The notes beneath the pieces were generated by a model, which did not search any database, was not told the origin of the DNA, and saw nothing but the letters and a program-made list of their open reading frames with translations. Below are positions 17,254-25,825 of a stretch of 64,000 nt of DNA, one piece after another. This DNA comes from Cytophagales bacterium (lineage in GTDB: Bacteria > Bacteroidota > Bacteroidia > Cytophagales > Microscillaceae). Positions within the stretch are counted from its first letter, which is position 1. Each line of letters opens with the position of its first letter. The stretch spans positions 1 through 64,000 of the forward strand of contig JAAFJG010000017.1 of NCBI GenBank assembly GCA_013298075.1, given 5' to 3'. The position numbers were made by a program, and so were the translations under genes.

Positions 17254-17664
17254 CTATTCTTCGAATGGTGATGCTGGAGACTTGTTGTTTTTGATTTAAG
17301 TAATGCTTTATTTAATACTTAAACCACTTGGTGAATTTACCAATAAAAAAACCAATAAGCATTGTAATAAAAATATCGACGAATAAATAAAGCGGCTTAA
17401 ATCCATATTCTCCGTAACAATTATCACACTTACCTTCAAAATAGTCATAGAAAGTAAATGGAAATCCGTAAGTATTAAAACCATCAGATGCTGCTTCATT
17501 TTTCATTGTCAATAAAGTCAATGAAATAAAAATTATAATTGTCCAGATAATTGTTGATTTAGTAGTCTTCATAAAAGTTTGTTATGATGGTTTATGCTTG
17601 GTGAAAGTATTGATGTTTACTCCTAAAACTTTTGAAGCCTCCGACTTCGTTATTCGAAGAATAG
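17254..17664. repeat. Inverted repeat flanking a small membrane-protein gene
   Basis: CTATTCTTCGAAT at 17254-17266 and its exact reverse complement at 17652-17664 enclose the 86-residue gene; further partial similarity extends outwards (TTGC/TGCAACA) and inwards (GGAG/CTCC). It may be the boundary of a small mobile or captured cassette. Confidence 0.5.
17312..17572 (-). CDS. Small membrane protein, hypothetical
   Basis: This 86-residue protein has two hydrophobic segments: an N-terminal one (TIIWTIIIFISLTLL), possibly a signal anchor, and one near the C-terminus (LYLFVDIFITMLIGFFIGK). Between them is a short loop with a CDNC pair. I recognise no family. A real gene is likely because both ends are topologically sensible and an overlapping frame has no such structure, but evidence is limited to this. 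Confidence 0.5.
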   Translation of the reverse strand: MKTTKSTIIWTIIIFISLTLLTMKNEAASDGFNTYGFPFTFYDYFEGKCDNCYGEYGFKPLYLFVDIFITMLIGFFIGKFTKWFKY

Positions 17665-17877
17665 CAACACACTACAACATTAGAATATTTTTTATCTGAA
17701 AAAAGTTTTTTTTAAAAAGATATTTTTTGATTAAAACGTTTTCTTTCAAGTACAAAATAAAAATCATTCCACAATAATTTCTTAAGAGCATTATTTATTT
17801 GCAAAAATATTATTTTTTTTGCATAAAAATAGTTTTTTTTATAAATTCTTTCTATTTTTGAAAAAAATTTATAAAAA

Positions 17878-18951
17878 ATGAATCCACAAGAGTTTTTATA
17901 CGCCTATTTGAATGCCAATTCGCCTACTTGTTTCGAAACAGAAGGGCAAAAAATATGGTTAGATTATCTCAAAACAAGTTTTGATGATTGTATTATTGAT
18001 AATTATGGCTCTGTCGCGGGCATTATCAATCCTAATACTGATTATAAAGTGGTGATAGAAGCCCACGCCGATGAAATTTCGTGGTTTGTAAACTATATTA
18101 ATGATGATGGTTATATTTATGTCATTAGAAATGGTGGTTCTGATGCCATGATTGCTCCCTCGATGCGTGCAGTTTTGCATACCAAAAAAGGAAAGTTAAG
18201 AGGTATATTTGGCTGGCCTGCTATTCACGTAAGAATGGGCGAAAAAAATGACCTAAAACCTGAATTAGATAATATTTTTATTGATGTAGGGGCTAAATCA
18301 AAGGCAGAAGTGTTAGAAATGGGTATTCACGTAGGAACGGTGGCTACTTTTGAAGGTGATTTGTTCGAACTCAATGACAGATATTATGTAGGGCGTGCTT
18401 TGGATAATCGTATGGGCGGATATGTAATCGCACAAGTTACAAAAAGATTGAGAGAAAATAAAATCGAATTGCCTTATACTTTATACGTCGTAAATTCTGT
18501 ACAAGAAGAAGTTGGATTGTATGGAGCGCAAATGATGGCACAATCTATCAAACCTGATGTAGCCCTTTGTATTGATGTTTGTCACGATACTTTTTCGCCT
18601 TTAGGTTATAATAAAATCAAAGAAGGAGAAAGTAAAGCAGGCGAAGGTCCTGTGGTTAGTTATGCTCCTTCGATGCAAAATAATGTTCGAGATATGTTGA
18701 TAGAAGTCGCAGAAAAGCATAAAATTCCTTTTCAAAGAGATGCAAGGTCAAGAGCAAGCGGGACAGATACAGATGCTTTTGCGTATTCGAATGGCGGTGT
18801 TGCGTCTGCTTTGGTTTCTTTGCCTTTGAAATATATGCACACCACAGTCGAAACGGCTCATAAACAAGATGTAGAACATTGTATTAATTTGATGTATGAA
18901 TTTTTAGTACAATTACCAAAAAATCACGATTTTAGGTATTTTAAATTTTAA
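17878..18951 (+). CDS. M42 family metallopeptidase (aminopeptidase/FrvX-like)
   Basis: This 357-residue protein has the full M42 set: EAHADEISW with His63 and Asp65 as metal and catalytic residues, GRALDNRMGGY with the bridging Asp (about 178), VQEEVGLYGA with the catalytic and metal Glu pair, CIDVCHDT with a metal Asp, SRASGTDTDAF, and HTTVETAHK with the final metal His. M42 enzymes are cytoplasmic di-metal (Co/Zn) aminopeptidases forming dodecameric tetrahedral complexes. A hairpin terminator follows at 18993. No operon partner. Confidence 0.92.
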   Translation: MNPQEFLYAYLNANSPTCFETEGQKIWLDYLKTSFDDCIIDNYGSVAGIINPNTDYKVVIEAHADEISWFVNYINDDGYIYVIRNGGSDAMIAPSMRAVLHTKKGKLRGIFGWPAIHVRMGEKNDLKPELDNIFIDVGAKSKAEVLEMGIHVGTVATFEGDLFELNDRYYVGRALDNRMGGYVIAQVTKRLRENKIELPYTLYVVNSVQEEVGLYGAQMMAQSIKPDVALCIDVCHDTFSPLGYNKIKEGESKAGEGPVVSYAPSMQNNVRDMLIEVAEKHKIPFQRDARSRASGTDTDAFAYSNGGVASALVSLPLKYMHTTVETAHKQDVEHCINLMYEFLVQLPKNHDFRYFKF

Positions 18952-18992
18952 AATAAAAAAAATTAATATCATTTTATACTAAAATCAAAATA

Positions 18993-19040
18993 AAAAATCA
19001 TTACACAAACTCATATATATGCGTTTGCGTAATGATTTTT
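18993..19040 (+). terminator. Hairpin terminator after the M42 peptidase gene
   Basis: AAAAATCATTACACAAAC (18993-19010) pairs with GTTTGCGTAATGATTTTT (19023-19040) with a single mismatch and a 12-base loop, ending in a T run. The A-rich left side could let it act in both directions. Confidence 0.75.
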
Positions 19041-19192
19041 CTAAAGTTGGCAATAGTTTTGTAATGTAACTACTAATTCATTTCATTGACTTGAATAAAA
19101 AGTTTATCACCAAACATAAAAAAATAATGTAATGTTTATCGATAAAAATTCATAATTTATCGATAATTTTATGATTTTTGTTAAATATTTAT

Positions 19193-19200
19193 TATGTTTG
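19193..19200 (+). promoter_or_regulatory. -7 element before the SpoIIE/cache gene
   Basis: TATGTTTG fits TAnnTTTG and lies 18 bases before the ATG at 19219. Because it would sit inside the coding region if an upstream ATG (19171) were used, it supports 19219 as the true start. No good TTTG at 19-21 bases upstream. Confidence 0.45.
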
Positions 19201-19218
19201 CACATTCTATTAAAAGTA

Positions 19219-21327
19219 ATGAAAAAACAACTATCTTTATTTTTTTCTAAATCTCAAATTGCACTACAATTATTGTTTTGGTTTTTGATGGTAAGTATTT
19301 TGGCTATCGGAATATTGATGTATATTGCTATTACCAATATCAATCAAACCGTTACCCATGAATTACAAAATAATTTAACGGCTATTGCTACTCGACAATC
19401 AGAGCAAATCAAACAATATATCAATGATAAAGAAATGTTGGTAGAAGAATTAGCCTCTTTTTCTGATGTGGCTGTTATATTAGATAAATATACCAAAATA
19501 GCGGCTAAAAATCCACAAAAATTATATCAATTTATACAAAAAGATACTACTTCTCTCCGAGATATGCAATATTATAAACGTACATTTCGTTTAGAAGAAA
19601 TATTTTTATTAAATGCAAAAGGTGATGTAGTTTTTGCTTCGAATGATAAACCAGAATTAGGCTTAAACGTAAAAAATGAAGATTGGATTAAAAAAACACA
19701 ATTAGCCAAAACATTTGATAGAAGTATTATTTATTTACAAACTCAAATTTCTGATTTTACTACTTATGGTGCTTTGGATAGAGTTACGGCATTTATTAGT
19801 ACTCCTATTTATATCAATAAAAAACTAATTGGCGTTTTAATTGCTCAAATTGATAACTTTGAAATCGAAAAAATAGTCAATGATTATACAGGTTTAGGAC
19901 AAACGGGCGAGAGCAAAATTGTGGCTTGGTTAGATAGTCAAATGATTTTCGTAACTAAAATGAGACATACCAATGATTTATTTGTTAAAAAAGATGTCTA
20001 TAAAAATAATAAAAATCACCCAGGTTTATTGGCATTAAATGGAAAAAATGATTTTGGTTTCGCCAAAGATTATAGAGGTGTAGAAGTGATTGCTTATTGG
20101 AGATATTTACCTGCTTTACGGTCAGGAATTGTAGTCAAAATTGATAAACAGGAAGCATTTTTACCTATTTATAAATTACAAAATTTATTAATTGGTTTTT
20201 CGTTATTGGTACTTGTTTTTGTGATAATTATTTCTATTTTGGTAGCAGGGCGTTTTTCAAAACCAATTATAAGCCTTACAAAAACTGCTAAAAAACTTTC
20301 TGAGGGTGATTTGGCACAAAGAGCAAACATCACAGAAAAAAATGAAATTGGTGATTTAGCAAATACTTTCAATAAAATGGCTGAAAGTATCGAAAAACAA
20401 CAAAAAGAACTACAAGATTATAATGCAAATCTTGAAGAAACAGTAGAAAGTCGTACTTATGAATTAAAGGAATCTAACGAAGAATTATTGCAACTCAACG
20501 AAGAAATGCAAGTAATGCTAGACCAATTAAGTGAGCAAAAAGAAGAAATTGAACATAAAAATACTGAAATTTTAAGTAGTATTCATTATGCAAAACGCAT
20601 TCAAACCGCTATGCTTCCTACCAAAGAAGACGTAGAAAGATTGTTACCTAGTTCTTTTATATTTTTTCACCCAAGAGATATTGTCTCAGGAGATTTTTAT
20701 TTAGTAACTGAATGTGAAAATAAAATATTCTTTGCTGCCGTAGATTGTACAGGTCATGGCGTACCAGGTGCGTTTATGAGTATGATAGGGAATGAATTAT
20801 TGAATGAAATTATTCATCTTAAAAAAATTGTAACTACTGATGCTATTTTATACGAATTGCACCACGATTTGATACGATTATTAAGACAAACAGACAGCGA
20901 AAACAAAGATGGTATGGATATAGTTATCTGTGCTTGGGATAAAAAAAATAATGTGGTAGAATTTTCGGGAGCATATAATCCTATTTTATACGTTCAAAAT
21001 GGACTTTTGTATGAAATAAAAGGAACAAAACAACCCATTGGAGGTTGGAATCCAAAATTATTGAATAGACATTACGAAAAACATACGATTGAAATTACGT
21101 CTGATACTATGTTTTATTTGCTTTCTGATGGGTATCAAGACCAATTTGGTGGAGAAAGAGGACGAAAATATATGATAAAACAACTCAAAGAAGTATTTTT
21201 AAATATCAATCATCTATCAATGGAAGAACAACAAAAAATATTGGCTTTGAATTTCTTTGAATGGTTAGGAAGAGAAAAACAAATCGATGATGTGTTGTTG
21301 ATGGGCGTAAGGATTGATAAAGTCTAA
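19219..21327 (+). CDS. Cache-HAMP-SpoIIE (PP2C-like) sensor phosphatase
   Basis: This 702-residue membrane sensor starts MKKQLSLFFSKSQIALQLLF. It has TM1 near residues 15-40, an extracytoplasmic dCache-like ligand domain (about 45-305), TM2 (about 320-345, IGFSLLVLVFVIIISILVAG), a HAMP domain (ISLTKTAKKLSEGDLAQRA ... EIGDLANTFNKM), a coiled coil (about 400-470), and a SpoIIE/RsbU phosphatase domain. The last shows FHPRDIVSGDFY, VDCTGHGVPGAFMSMIGNELLN and LLSDGYQDQFGGERG with the metal-binding Asp residues in place. It likely dephosphorylates an anti-anti-sigma type or other Ser/Thr-phosphoprotein in response to an external ligand. The WG-repeat lipoprotein follows 6 bases later in the same operon. 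Confidence 0.9.
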   Translation: MKKQLSLFFSKSQIALQLLFWFLMVSILAIGILMYIAITNINQTVTHELQNNLTAIATRQSEQIKQYINDKEMLVEELASFSDVAVILDKYTKIAAKNPQKLYQFIQKDTTSLRDMQYYKRTFRLEEIFLLNAKGDVVFASNDKPELGLNVKNEDWIKKTQLAKTFDRSIIYLQTQISDFTTYGALDRVTAFISTPIYINKKLIGVLIAQIDNFEIEKIVNDYTGLGQTGESKIVAWLDSQMIFVTKMRHTNDLFVKKDVYKNNKNHPGLLALNGKNDFGFAKDYRGVEVIAYWRYLPALRSGIVVKIDKQEAFLPIYKLQNLLIGFSLLVLVFVIIISILVAGRFSKPIISLTKTAKKLSEGDLAQRANITEKNEIGDLANTFNKMAESIEKQQKELQDYNANLEETVESRTYELKESNEELLQLNEEMQVMLDQLSEQKEEIEHKNTEILSSIHYAKRIQTAMLPTKEDVERLLPSSFIFFHPRDIVSGDFYLVTECENKIFFAAVDCTGHGVPGAFMSMIGNELLNEIIHLKKIVTTDAILYELHHDLIRLLRQTDSENKDGMDIVICAWDKKNNVVEFSGAYNPILYVQNGLLYEIKGTKQPIGGWNPKLLNRHYEKHTIEITSDTMFYLLSDGYQDQFGGERGRKYMIKQLKEVFLNINHLSMEEQQKILALNFFEWLGREKQIDDVLLMGVRIDKV

Positions 21328-21333
21328 AATCAG

Positions 21334-22545
21334 ATGAAAAAAATAGCTATTTATTTATCATTAATTCTATTTTTGTTTGTATCATTTTTTTTCTATCAAT
21401 GTGGTGGAAACAACAAAAATGAAACAAATACAAACACAACGCTCGTTCCTTATCGGGAAGGAAAATTGTGGGGATATGCTTATACTTTTAATAAACCAAT
21501 CATAAAACCACAATTTGAAGAAACTTTTTTCTTTCAAGATGAACTCGGAAAAGTCAAAAAAAACGGAAAATATGGCTTTATTGATAAAAAAGGAAATATT
21601 GTTATCAATATTGATTTAGATTGGGCTTGGGAATTTGAGGAAGAAATAGCACTGGTAAAAAAAAATGGTCGGTGGGGATATATTGATAGAAAAGGAAAAT
21701 TTATTATTCCTAATCAATACCATAAATTAGAAAAATTTACGGATAATTTAGCCATCGCCCAAAAAAATCCCAACGGAAAATTTGGAGCAGTAGACAAAAA
21801 TAATAAAATCATAATTCCTTTCACTTCTGACGAAATGTACCCTTTTAAAAATGGTATCGCAAAAATTGGAATGAACGAAAAATTTGGATATATAGACACA
21901 AAAGGAAGAATAGTAGTTCCTTTTATACATAATTCTGCTATCAATTATACAGAAAACTTGGCAAAAGTACGAAAAGATGGCGAATATGGATATGCAGATA
22001 TGACAGGAAAAATGTTGATAGAACCACAATTTTTAGAGGCTGAAGAATTTGAAAGCATTGGTTTGGCAAGAGTACAAAAAAATGGAAAATGGGGAATTAT
22101 CAATAAACAAGGAACGTTTGTAGTACCTACTGAATATGAATTTATCTATCCATTCAAAGATAAATTTTGTAGAGTTGTAAGCGAAAAAAAATATGGTTTT
22201 ATTGATGAAAAAGGTAAAAAAATCATTCCAATAGAATACGAAAGTGCAGAAGATTTTAGTGCAGATTTGGCTTTGGTAAGAAAAAATAAAAATATTTACA
22301 TTATCAATTTACAAAATCAAATAGTACTTAATCTTGCTTTTGACTATGCAGAGCCATTTTCAGAAAGAATTGCAGTCGTAAGAAAAGGGAATGAATATGG
22401 TTTTATAAACGAAAATGGAAAATTAATCACCAAACTAAAATATAAACTAGCCCGCAATTTTGAAAAAGGATTTGGAAAAGTACAAATTCAAAATACAGAA
22501 TGGGGATTTATTGATAAAAAAGGCAACGAATATTTTAAAGACTAA
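21334..22545 (+). CDS. WG-repeat lipoprotein
   Basis: This 403-residue protein starts with a lipoprotein-type signal (MKKIAIYLSLILFLFVSFFF, then YQCGG; the Cys at about residue 23 is the likely lipidation site). The rest is about ten WG repeats, each around 35 residues with the pattern A.V.KNGK(W/Y)G(Y/F)IDKKGKIVIP and interspersed F.EGLA-type segments. WG repeats form beta structures of unclear binding function. It begins 6 bases after the sensor-phosphatase stop, so co-expression is likely and it might be a periplasmic or surface partner of that sensor. Confidence 0.85.
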   Translation: MKKIAIYLSLILFLFVSFFFYQCGGNNKNETNTNTTLVPYREGKLWGYAYTFNKPIIKPQFEETFFFQDELGKVKKNGKYGFIDKKGNIVINIDLDWAWEFEEEIALVKKNGRWGYIDRKGKFIIPNQYHKLEKFTDNLAIAQKNPNGKFGAVDKNNKIIIPFTSDEMYPFKNGIAKIGMNEKFGYIDTKGRIVVPFIHNSAINYTENLAKVRKDGEYGYADMTGKMLIEPQFLEAEEFESIGLARVQKNGKWGIINKQGTFVVPTEYEFIYPFKDKFCRVVSEKKYGFIDEKGKKIIPIEYESAEDFSADLALVRKNKNIYIINLQNQIVLNLAFDYAEPFSERIAVVRKGNEYGFINENGKLITKLKYKLARNFEKGFGKVQIQNTEWGFIDKKGNEYFKD

Positions 22546-22571
22546 GGCAAAAGCTCAAAAATAAAATATTA

Positions 22572-22850
22572 GTGATTATTATAATTCCTTTTTTATTTCC
22601 ATTATTTTCCAAACGTACTTCAATCACTTGCAACAATAAAATAATCAAAAGTGTCATAAATTTGTTAATGATAATCAATTTGTCACTTTTAATTTATACA
22701 GCCTTAGAAATACAACTCAGAGAAGCACTAAAAATAACAGATGAAACATTGCCTAACCAAAGTAAAAAAACAAATACAAAATCCTACAAGGAAGTGGATA
22801 TTTGTTATATTTACAAGTATTCATCTTTATATATGAATGACCAAAAATAG
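22572..22850 (+). CDS. Uncertain small membrane protein
   Basis: An open frame from GTG at 22572 would encode 92 residues with a hydrophobic N-terminal segment, a second one (VINLLMIINLSLLIYTAL), and a polar Lys/Thr/Tyr-rich tail. It lies 26 bases after the WG-repeat gene. No family, no clear ribosome-binding site and a non-ATG start make it doubtful. Confidence 0.25.
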   Translation: MIIIIPFLFPLFSKRTSITCNNKIIKSVINLLMIINLSLLIYTALEIQLREALKITDETLPNQSKKTNTKSYKEVDICYIYKYSSLYMNDQK

Positions 22851-23014
22851 CCTACATTACTCAATATGAAAGAAATTCATACAAAAATTATAAAATACTT
22901 CTCCTCCAATATGCGTAAATACTACAATATGGAATAGAGGATATAGAAATTTATAGATAAAAAAATATTTTTCTTTTTTATGCTAAAAATGTATGATATT
23001 CATAAAAAAATATC

Positions 23015-23022
23015 TATTTTTG
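23015..23022 (+). promoter_or_regulatory. -7 element before the UbiB-like gene
   Basis: TATTTTTG fits TAnnTTTG and lies 18 bases upstream of the ATG at 23041; it supports that start over the in-frame ATG at 22993, which would lie upstream of the transcription start. Confidence 0.45.
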
Positions 23023-23040
23023 CAAAAACTACTCATTCAA

Positions 23041-24717
23041 ATGTTATTTGGAAAAACGTTACGAAATCTGAATCGCTTGCGCGAAGTAATTGCTGTATTG
23101 ATAAAATATGGTTTTGAAGATATTGTTTCGAGAACATCTTTGCGTTTTTTAGTCCCGAATAGAAATCGTTGGCTAAGAGATGAAAAACCTGTCCTCGAAT
23201 ACACTCGTTGGGAGCGTATGCGTATGGTAGTCGAAGAATTAGGTTCTACTTTTATTAAATTAGCACAACTTTTGAGCAATCGCCCAGATGTTTTGCCTGA
23301 TATTTTAATCAAAGAATTTGAAAAATTACAAGATGGCGTGCCTCCTGTGAGTTTTAAAATTGTCAAAGAAACTTTTGAATTCGAAACAAATAAAAAAATA
23401 GAAGATTGGTTTAGTAGTTTTGATAAAAAACCAATTGGCTCAGCTTCTATTGGGCAAGTCCATCGAGCAGTTTTGCATGATGGCACAGAAGTAGTAGTCA
23501 AAATTCAACGCCCACAGGTCGAAAAACAAATTAAAAGAGATTTGGCTCTGTTGCGTGAATTTCTAAAATATACAGATAATTACTTTAAAAGTATTGGAAT
23601 TTTAAATATTGGCGAGATTGTAGATGCTTTCGAAAAAGCGATGCAAGAAGAATTAGATTTTGTAACAGAAATCCGAAATTTAGAACAATTTAGGCGTATT
23701 TATATTAAGAATACTGATTTTTATGCCCCACTTCCTTATCCAAAATATTCTACTGCTCGCATTTTGACAATGGAATATATCGCAGGCTGCAAAATTACAG
23801 ATGTACCACAATTAGAAGCGTGGGGATTGAGTAGTGAGAAAATAGTCGAAAAAGGGATGGAAATTTATTTGATGCAAATTTTTGAAAAAGGGTTTTTTCA
23901 CGCAGACCCGCACCCCGGAAATATCATTGTGCGTCCTAATGGCACGATTGTATTGATAGATTTTGGTATGGTTGGCAAATTATTAAAATCTCAACGATTT
24001 GCTTTTGCAGGTATTTTTGTGGCTTTGGCAAATCAAGATGCACGCACGATGGCAATCAATCTTAAAAAATTAGCCTCAGAATCTGATTTGGATAATCAAT
24101 ATGGTTTTGAATCTGATTTGGCAGAATTGGTCGAAACGGTTTTTGGTTTGGATATTGAGCAGGCAAATATTACCGTTTTTACGGAACAATTACAAAAAAT
24201 TATTTATAAATATAGGCTACAAGTCCCAGGAACTGTTTTTTTGATATTGAGAGCGTTGGCAATTTTAGAAGGCATCGGAAAAAATTTGCATCCTAATTTT
24301 CAAACGTTAGATTTTGTGCGTCCTTATGGCATCAAATTATTAGCTGAACAATTTTCATTTCAAAATCAACGCAATGAATTATTTTATTCGGCTTCGGAGG
24401 TTTTATCGTTGATGTATATGTTTCCCGCAGAAATAAAAAACATATTCAAACAATTACGAAATGGCAAATTAAATATCAATTATACGGTCAAAGACTTCGA
24501 AAAATTGCCCACACAAATCAAAAAAGGTTCACAAAGATTATCACGTACATTATTAGTAAGTGTTTTGATTTTGAGCGGTACTTTATTTTTACTTTCACCT
24601 TTGGCACTCACAATGTCAAAATTTTGGGGACTTCCTTGGTTGAGTAGTTATTGTTATATGTTGGCAAGTTTTCTTTTTTGTTGGCAAGGAATTTCGAATT
24701 GGTGGAAAAAAGAATGA
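23041..24717 (+). CDS. ABC1/UbiB (AarF) family atypical kinase
   Basis: This 558-residue protein shows the UbiB/ADCK signatures: the N-terminal FIKLAQLLSNRPDVLP (KxGQ motif, here KLAQ), the Ala/Ser-rich loop GSASIGQVHRA replacing the P-loop, VVVKIQRP with the conserved Lys, the EELDFVTEIRN motif, FFHADPHPGNI (catalytic Asp) and LIDFGMVG (metal-binding DFG). Two hydrophobic segments at the C-terminus (LVSVLILSGTLFLLSPLAL and following) match the membrane anchor of UbiB. The family supports ubiquinone/menaquinone or isoprenoid-lipid metabolism with ATPase activity. The Gly-to-Ala change in KxGQ is unusual. No quinone genes nearby. Confidence 0.9.
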   Translation: MLFGKTLRNLNRLREVIAVLIKYGFEDIVSRTSLRFLVPNRNRWLRDEKPVLEYTRWERMRMVVEELGSTFIKLAQLLSNRPDVLPDILIKEFEKLQDGVPPVSFKIVKETFEFETNKKIEDWFSSFDKKPIGSASIGQVHRAVLHDGTEVVVKIQRPQVEKQIKRDLALLREFLKYTDNYFKSIGILNIGEIVDAFEKAMQEELDFVTEIRNLEQFRRIYIKNTDFYAPLPYPKYSTARILTMEYIAGCKITDVPQLEAWGLSSEKIVEKGMEIYLMQIFEKGFFHADPHPGNIIVRPNGTIVLIDFGMVGKLLKSQRFAFAGIFVALANQDARTMAINLKKLASESDLDNQYGFESDLAELVETVFGLDIEQANITVFTEQLQKIIYKYRLQVPGTVFLILRALAILEGIGKNLHPNFQTLDFVRPYGIKLLAEQFSFQNQRNELFYSASEVLSLMYMFPAEIKNIFKQLRNGKLNINYTVKDFEKLPTQIKKGSQRLSRTLLVSVLILSGTLFLLSPLALTMSKFWGLPWLSSYCYMLASFLFCWQGISNWWKKE

Positions 24718-24767
24718 TTTTTTTTAGTGCGATTTCTTAGTTCTCTTACTTATTTCTAACTTTTTTG

Positions 24768-24812
24768 ATATGCTCCAAAAAATAGTCATCTATTTTTTTG
24801 GAGCATATTTTA
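24768..24812 (+). terminator. Strong hairpin between ubiB-like gene and cas6
   Basis: ATATGCTCCAAAAAATAG (24768-24785) pairs with the segment 24790-24808 (ends GGAGCATAT), a stem of about 17 bp with a 4-base loop, followed by TTTATTTT. It isolates the cas locus from upstream transcription. Confidence 0.8.
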
Positions 24813-24917
24813 TTTTGTAGATTTTTGGTTTGATGGTTTTATATCCCAGAAATTTTACAGCAATTAAAAAGCAATTAGAAACTTCGATTTCTGTGTTATA
24901 TTTCATAAATGTTTTAT

Positions 24918-24925
24918 TACATTTG
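24918..24925 (+). promoter_or_regulatory. -7 element before cas6
   Basis: TACATTTG fits TAnnTTTG and lies 24 bases before the cas6 ATG. The -33 box is not recognisable. Together with the terminator at 24768 it indicates that cas6 starts its own transcription unit. Confidence 0.5.
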
Positions 24926-24949
24926 TGGAAAATTTAAACATAAAAAAAT

Positions 24950-25729
24950 ATGCGTTTTAAAATAACACTTTCTTTGGCAAAAGTACCTTCTTATTTGCCT
25001 TTTAATTATCAATATGAATTATCAGGCTGGATTTACAAAGTTTTGAAAAAAGCAGACGAAGAGTATAGCGATTTTTTACATAATAATGGCTATAATAATG
25101 ACCAAAAAATTTTCAAACTTTTTTCATTTTCTCATTTACATTTTTCTAAATTTCAAAAACAAGACGAAGGTTTTAGGATTGATAGTCGTGAGATTTCTTT
25201 TCAAATAGGATTTTATATGGAAAAAGGAACAGAAACTTTTATTTTAGGTTTGTTTCGAGAACAAAAAGGAAGTATTGGCAACAAAAAATTTCAAATTGAT
25301 TTTAAAGTTTCGAATGTAGAAGTGATAAATTATGAAATCACCAACACAAAAATTCACCTAAAAACGATGTCGGCTTTGGTTGTCTCGAAACATTCGGAGC
25401 GAGGAAAAGAATATTTAGCGCCTGACCATCAAGATTATGAATGGATTTTTATTGAAAATTTATTAGAAAAATATAAGGCAACCAAAAAAACAATTCCGTT
25501 AGATTGGCAAAATTTTCCTTTTAAATTGACTATTTTGACTGAAAAACCGCTTTCAAAACTCATTACTATTAAGGCTGACTCAGAAATGAAAACCAAAGTT
25601 CGTGGTTATTTATATGAATTTGAACTAATCGCACCTGTCGAGATTATCGAATTAGGAATTATGGCGGGCTTTGGGGCTGAAAATGCTATGGGTTTTGGTT
25701 GTTGTGAAGTGGTGAGTTTGGGTGAATAA
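24950..25729 (+). CDS. cas6: CRISPR endoribonuclease Cas6 (type I-B)
   Basis: This 259-residue protein starts MRFKITLSLAK, the usual first strand of the Cas6 RRM. DFLHNNGY around residue 41-48 matches the position and sequence of the catalytic His (His44) of Cas6 enzymes. The C-terminal glycine-rich loop is GIMAGFGAENAMGFGCCEVV (about 239-257). Cas6 cleaves the precursor CRISPR RNA in each repeat, leaving an 8-nt 5' handle, here expected to be AUUGAAAC. It lies apart from the cas8b operon, separated by a PD-(D/E)xK-like gene and a regulatory gap. Confidence 0.93.
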   Translation: MRFKITLSLAKVPSYLPFNYQYELSGWIYKVLKKADEEYSDFLHNNGYNNDQKIFKLFSFSHLHFSKFQKQDEGFRIDSREISFQIGFYMEKGTETFILGLFREQKGSIGNKKFQIDFKVSNVEVINYEITNTKIHLKTMSALVVSKHSERGKEYLAPDHQDYEWIFIENLLEKYKATKKTIPLDWQNFPFKLTILTEKPLSKLITIKADSEMKTKVRGYLYEFELIAPVEIIELGIMAGFGAENAMGFGCCEVVSLGE

Positions 25730-25742
25730 TTTTTTAATAATA

Positions 25743-25803
25743 ATGATAAAGATTTTTAGCACGCGGATAACGCGGATTTAGCAGATTAAAACGGATTTTT
25801 TTA
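25743..25803. repeat. Dispersed repeat, copy C (partial)
   Basis: GATTTTTAGCACGCGGATAA followed by CGCGGATTTAGCAGATTAAA matches the core of copies A (3314) and B (11826) and fills the gap between cas6 and the next gene. It shows that the family also invades the cas locus. Confidence 0.6.
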
Positions 25804-25825
25804 TTATTTAATTTTTATAATTTTT

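Noticed and set aside
17308-17499. Alternative frame inside the 86-residue gene
   Set aside because: It overlaps a better frame that has a coherent two-helix topology.
22861-22992. A coding continuation after the 22572 frame
   Set aside because: Stops in all frames and no conserved features; treated as non-coding.
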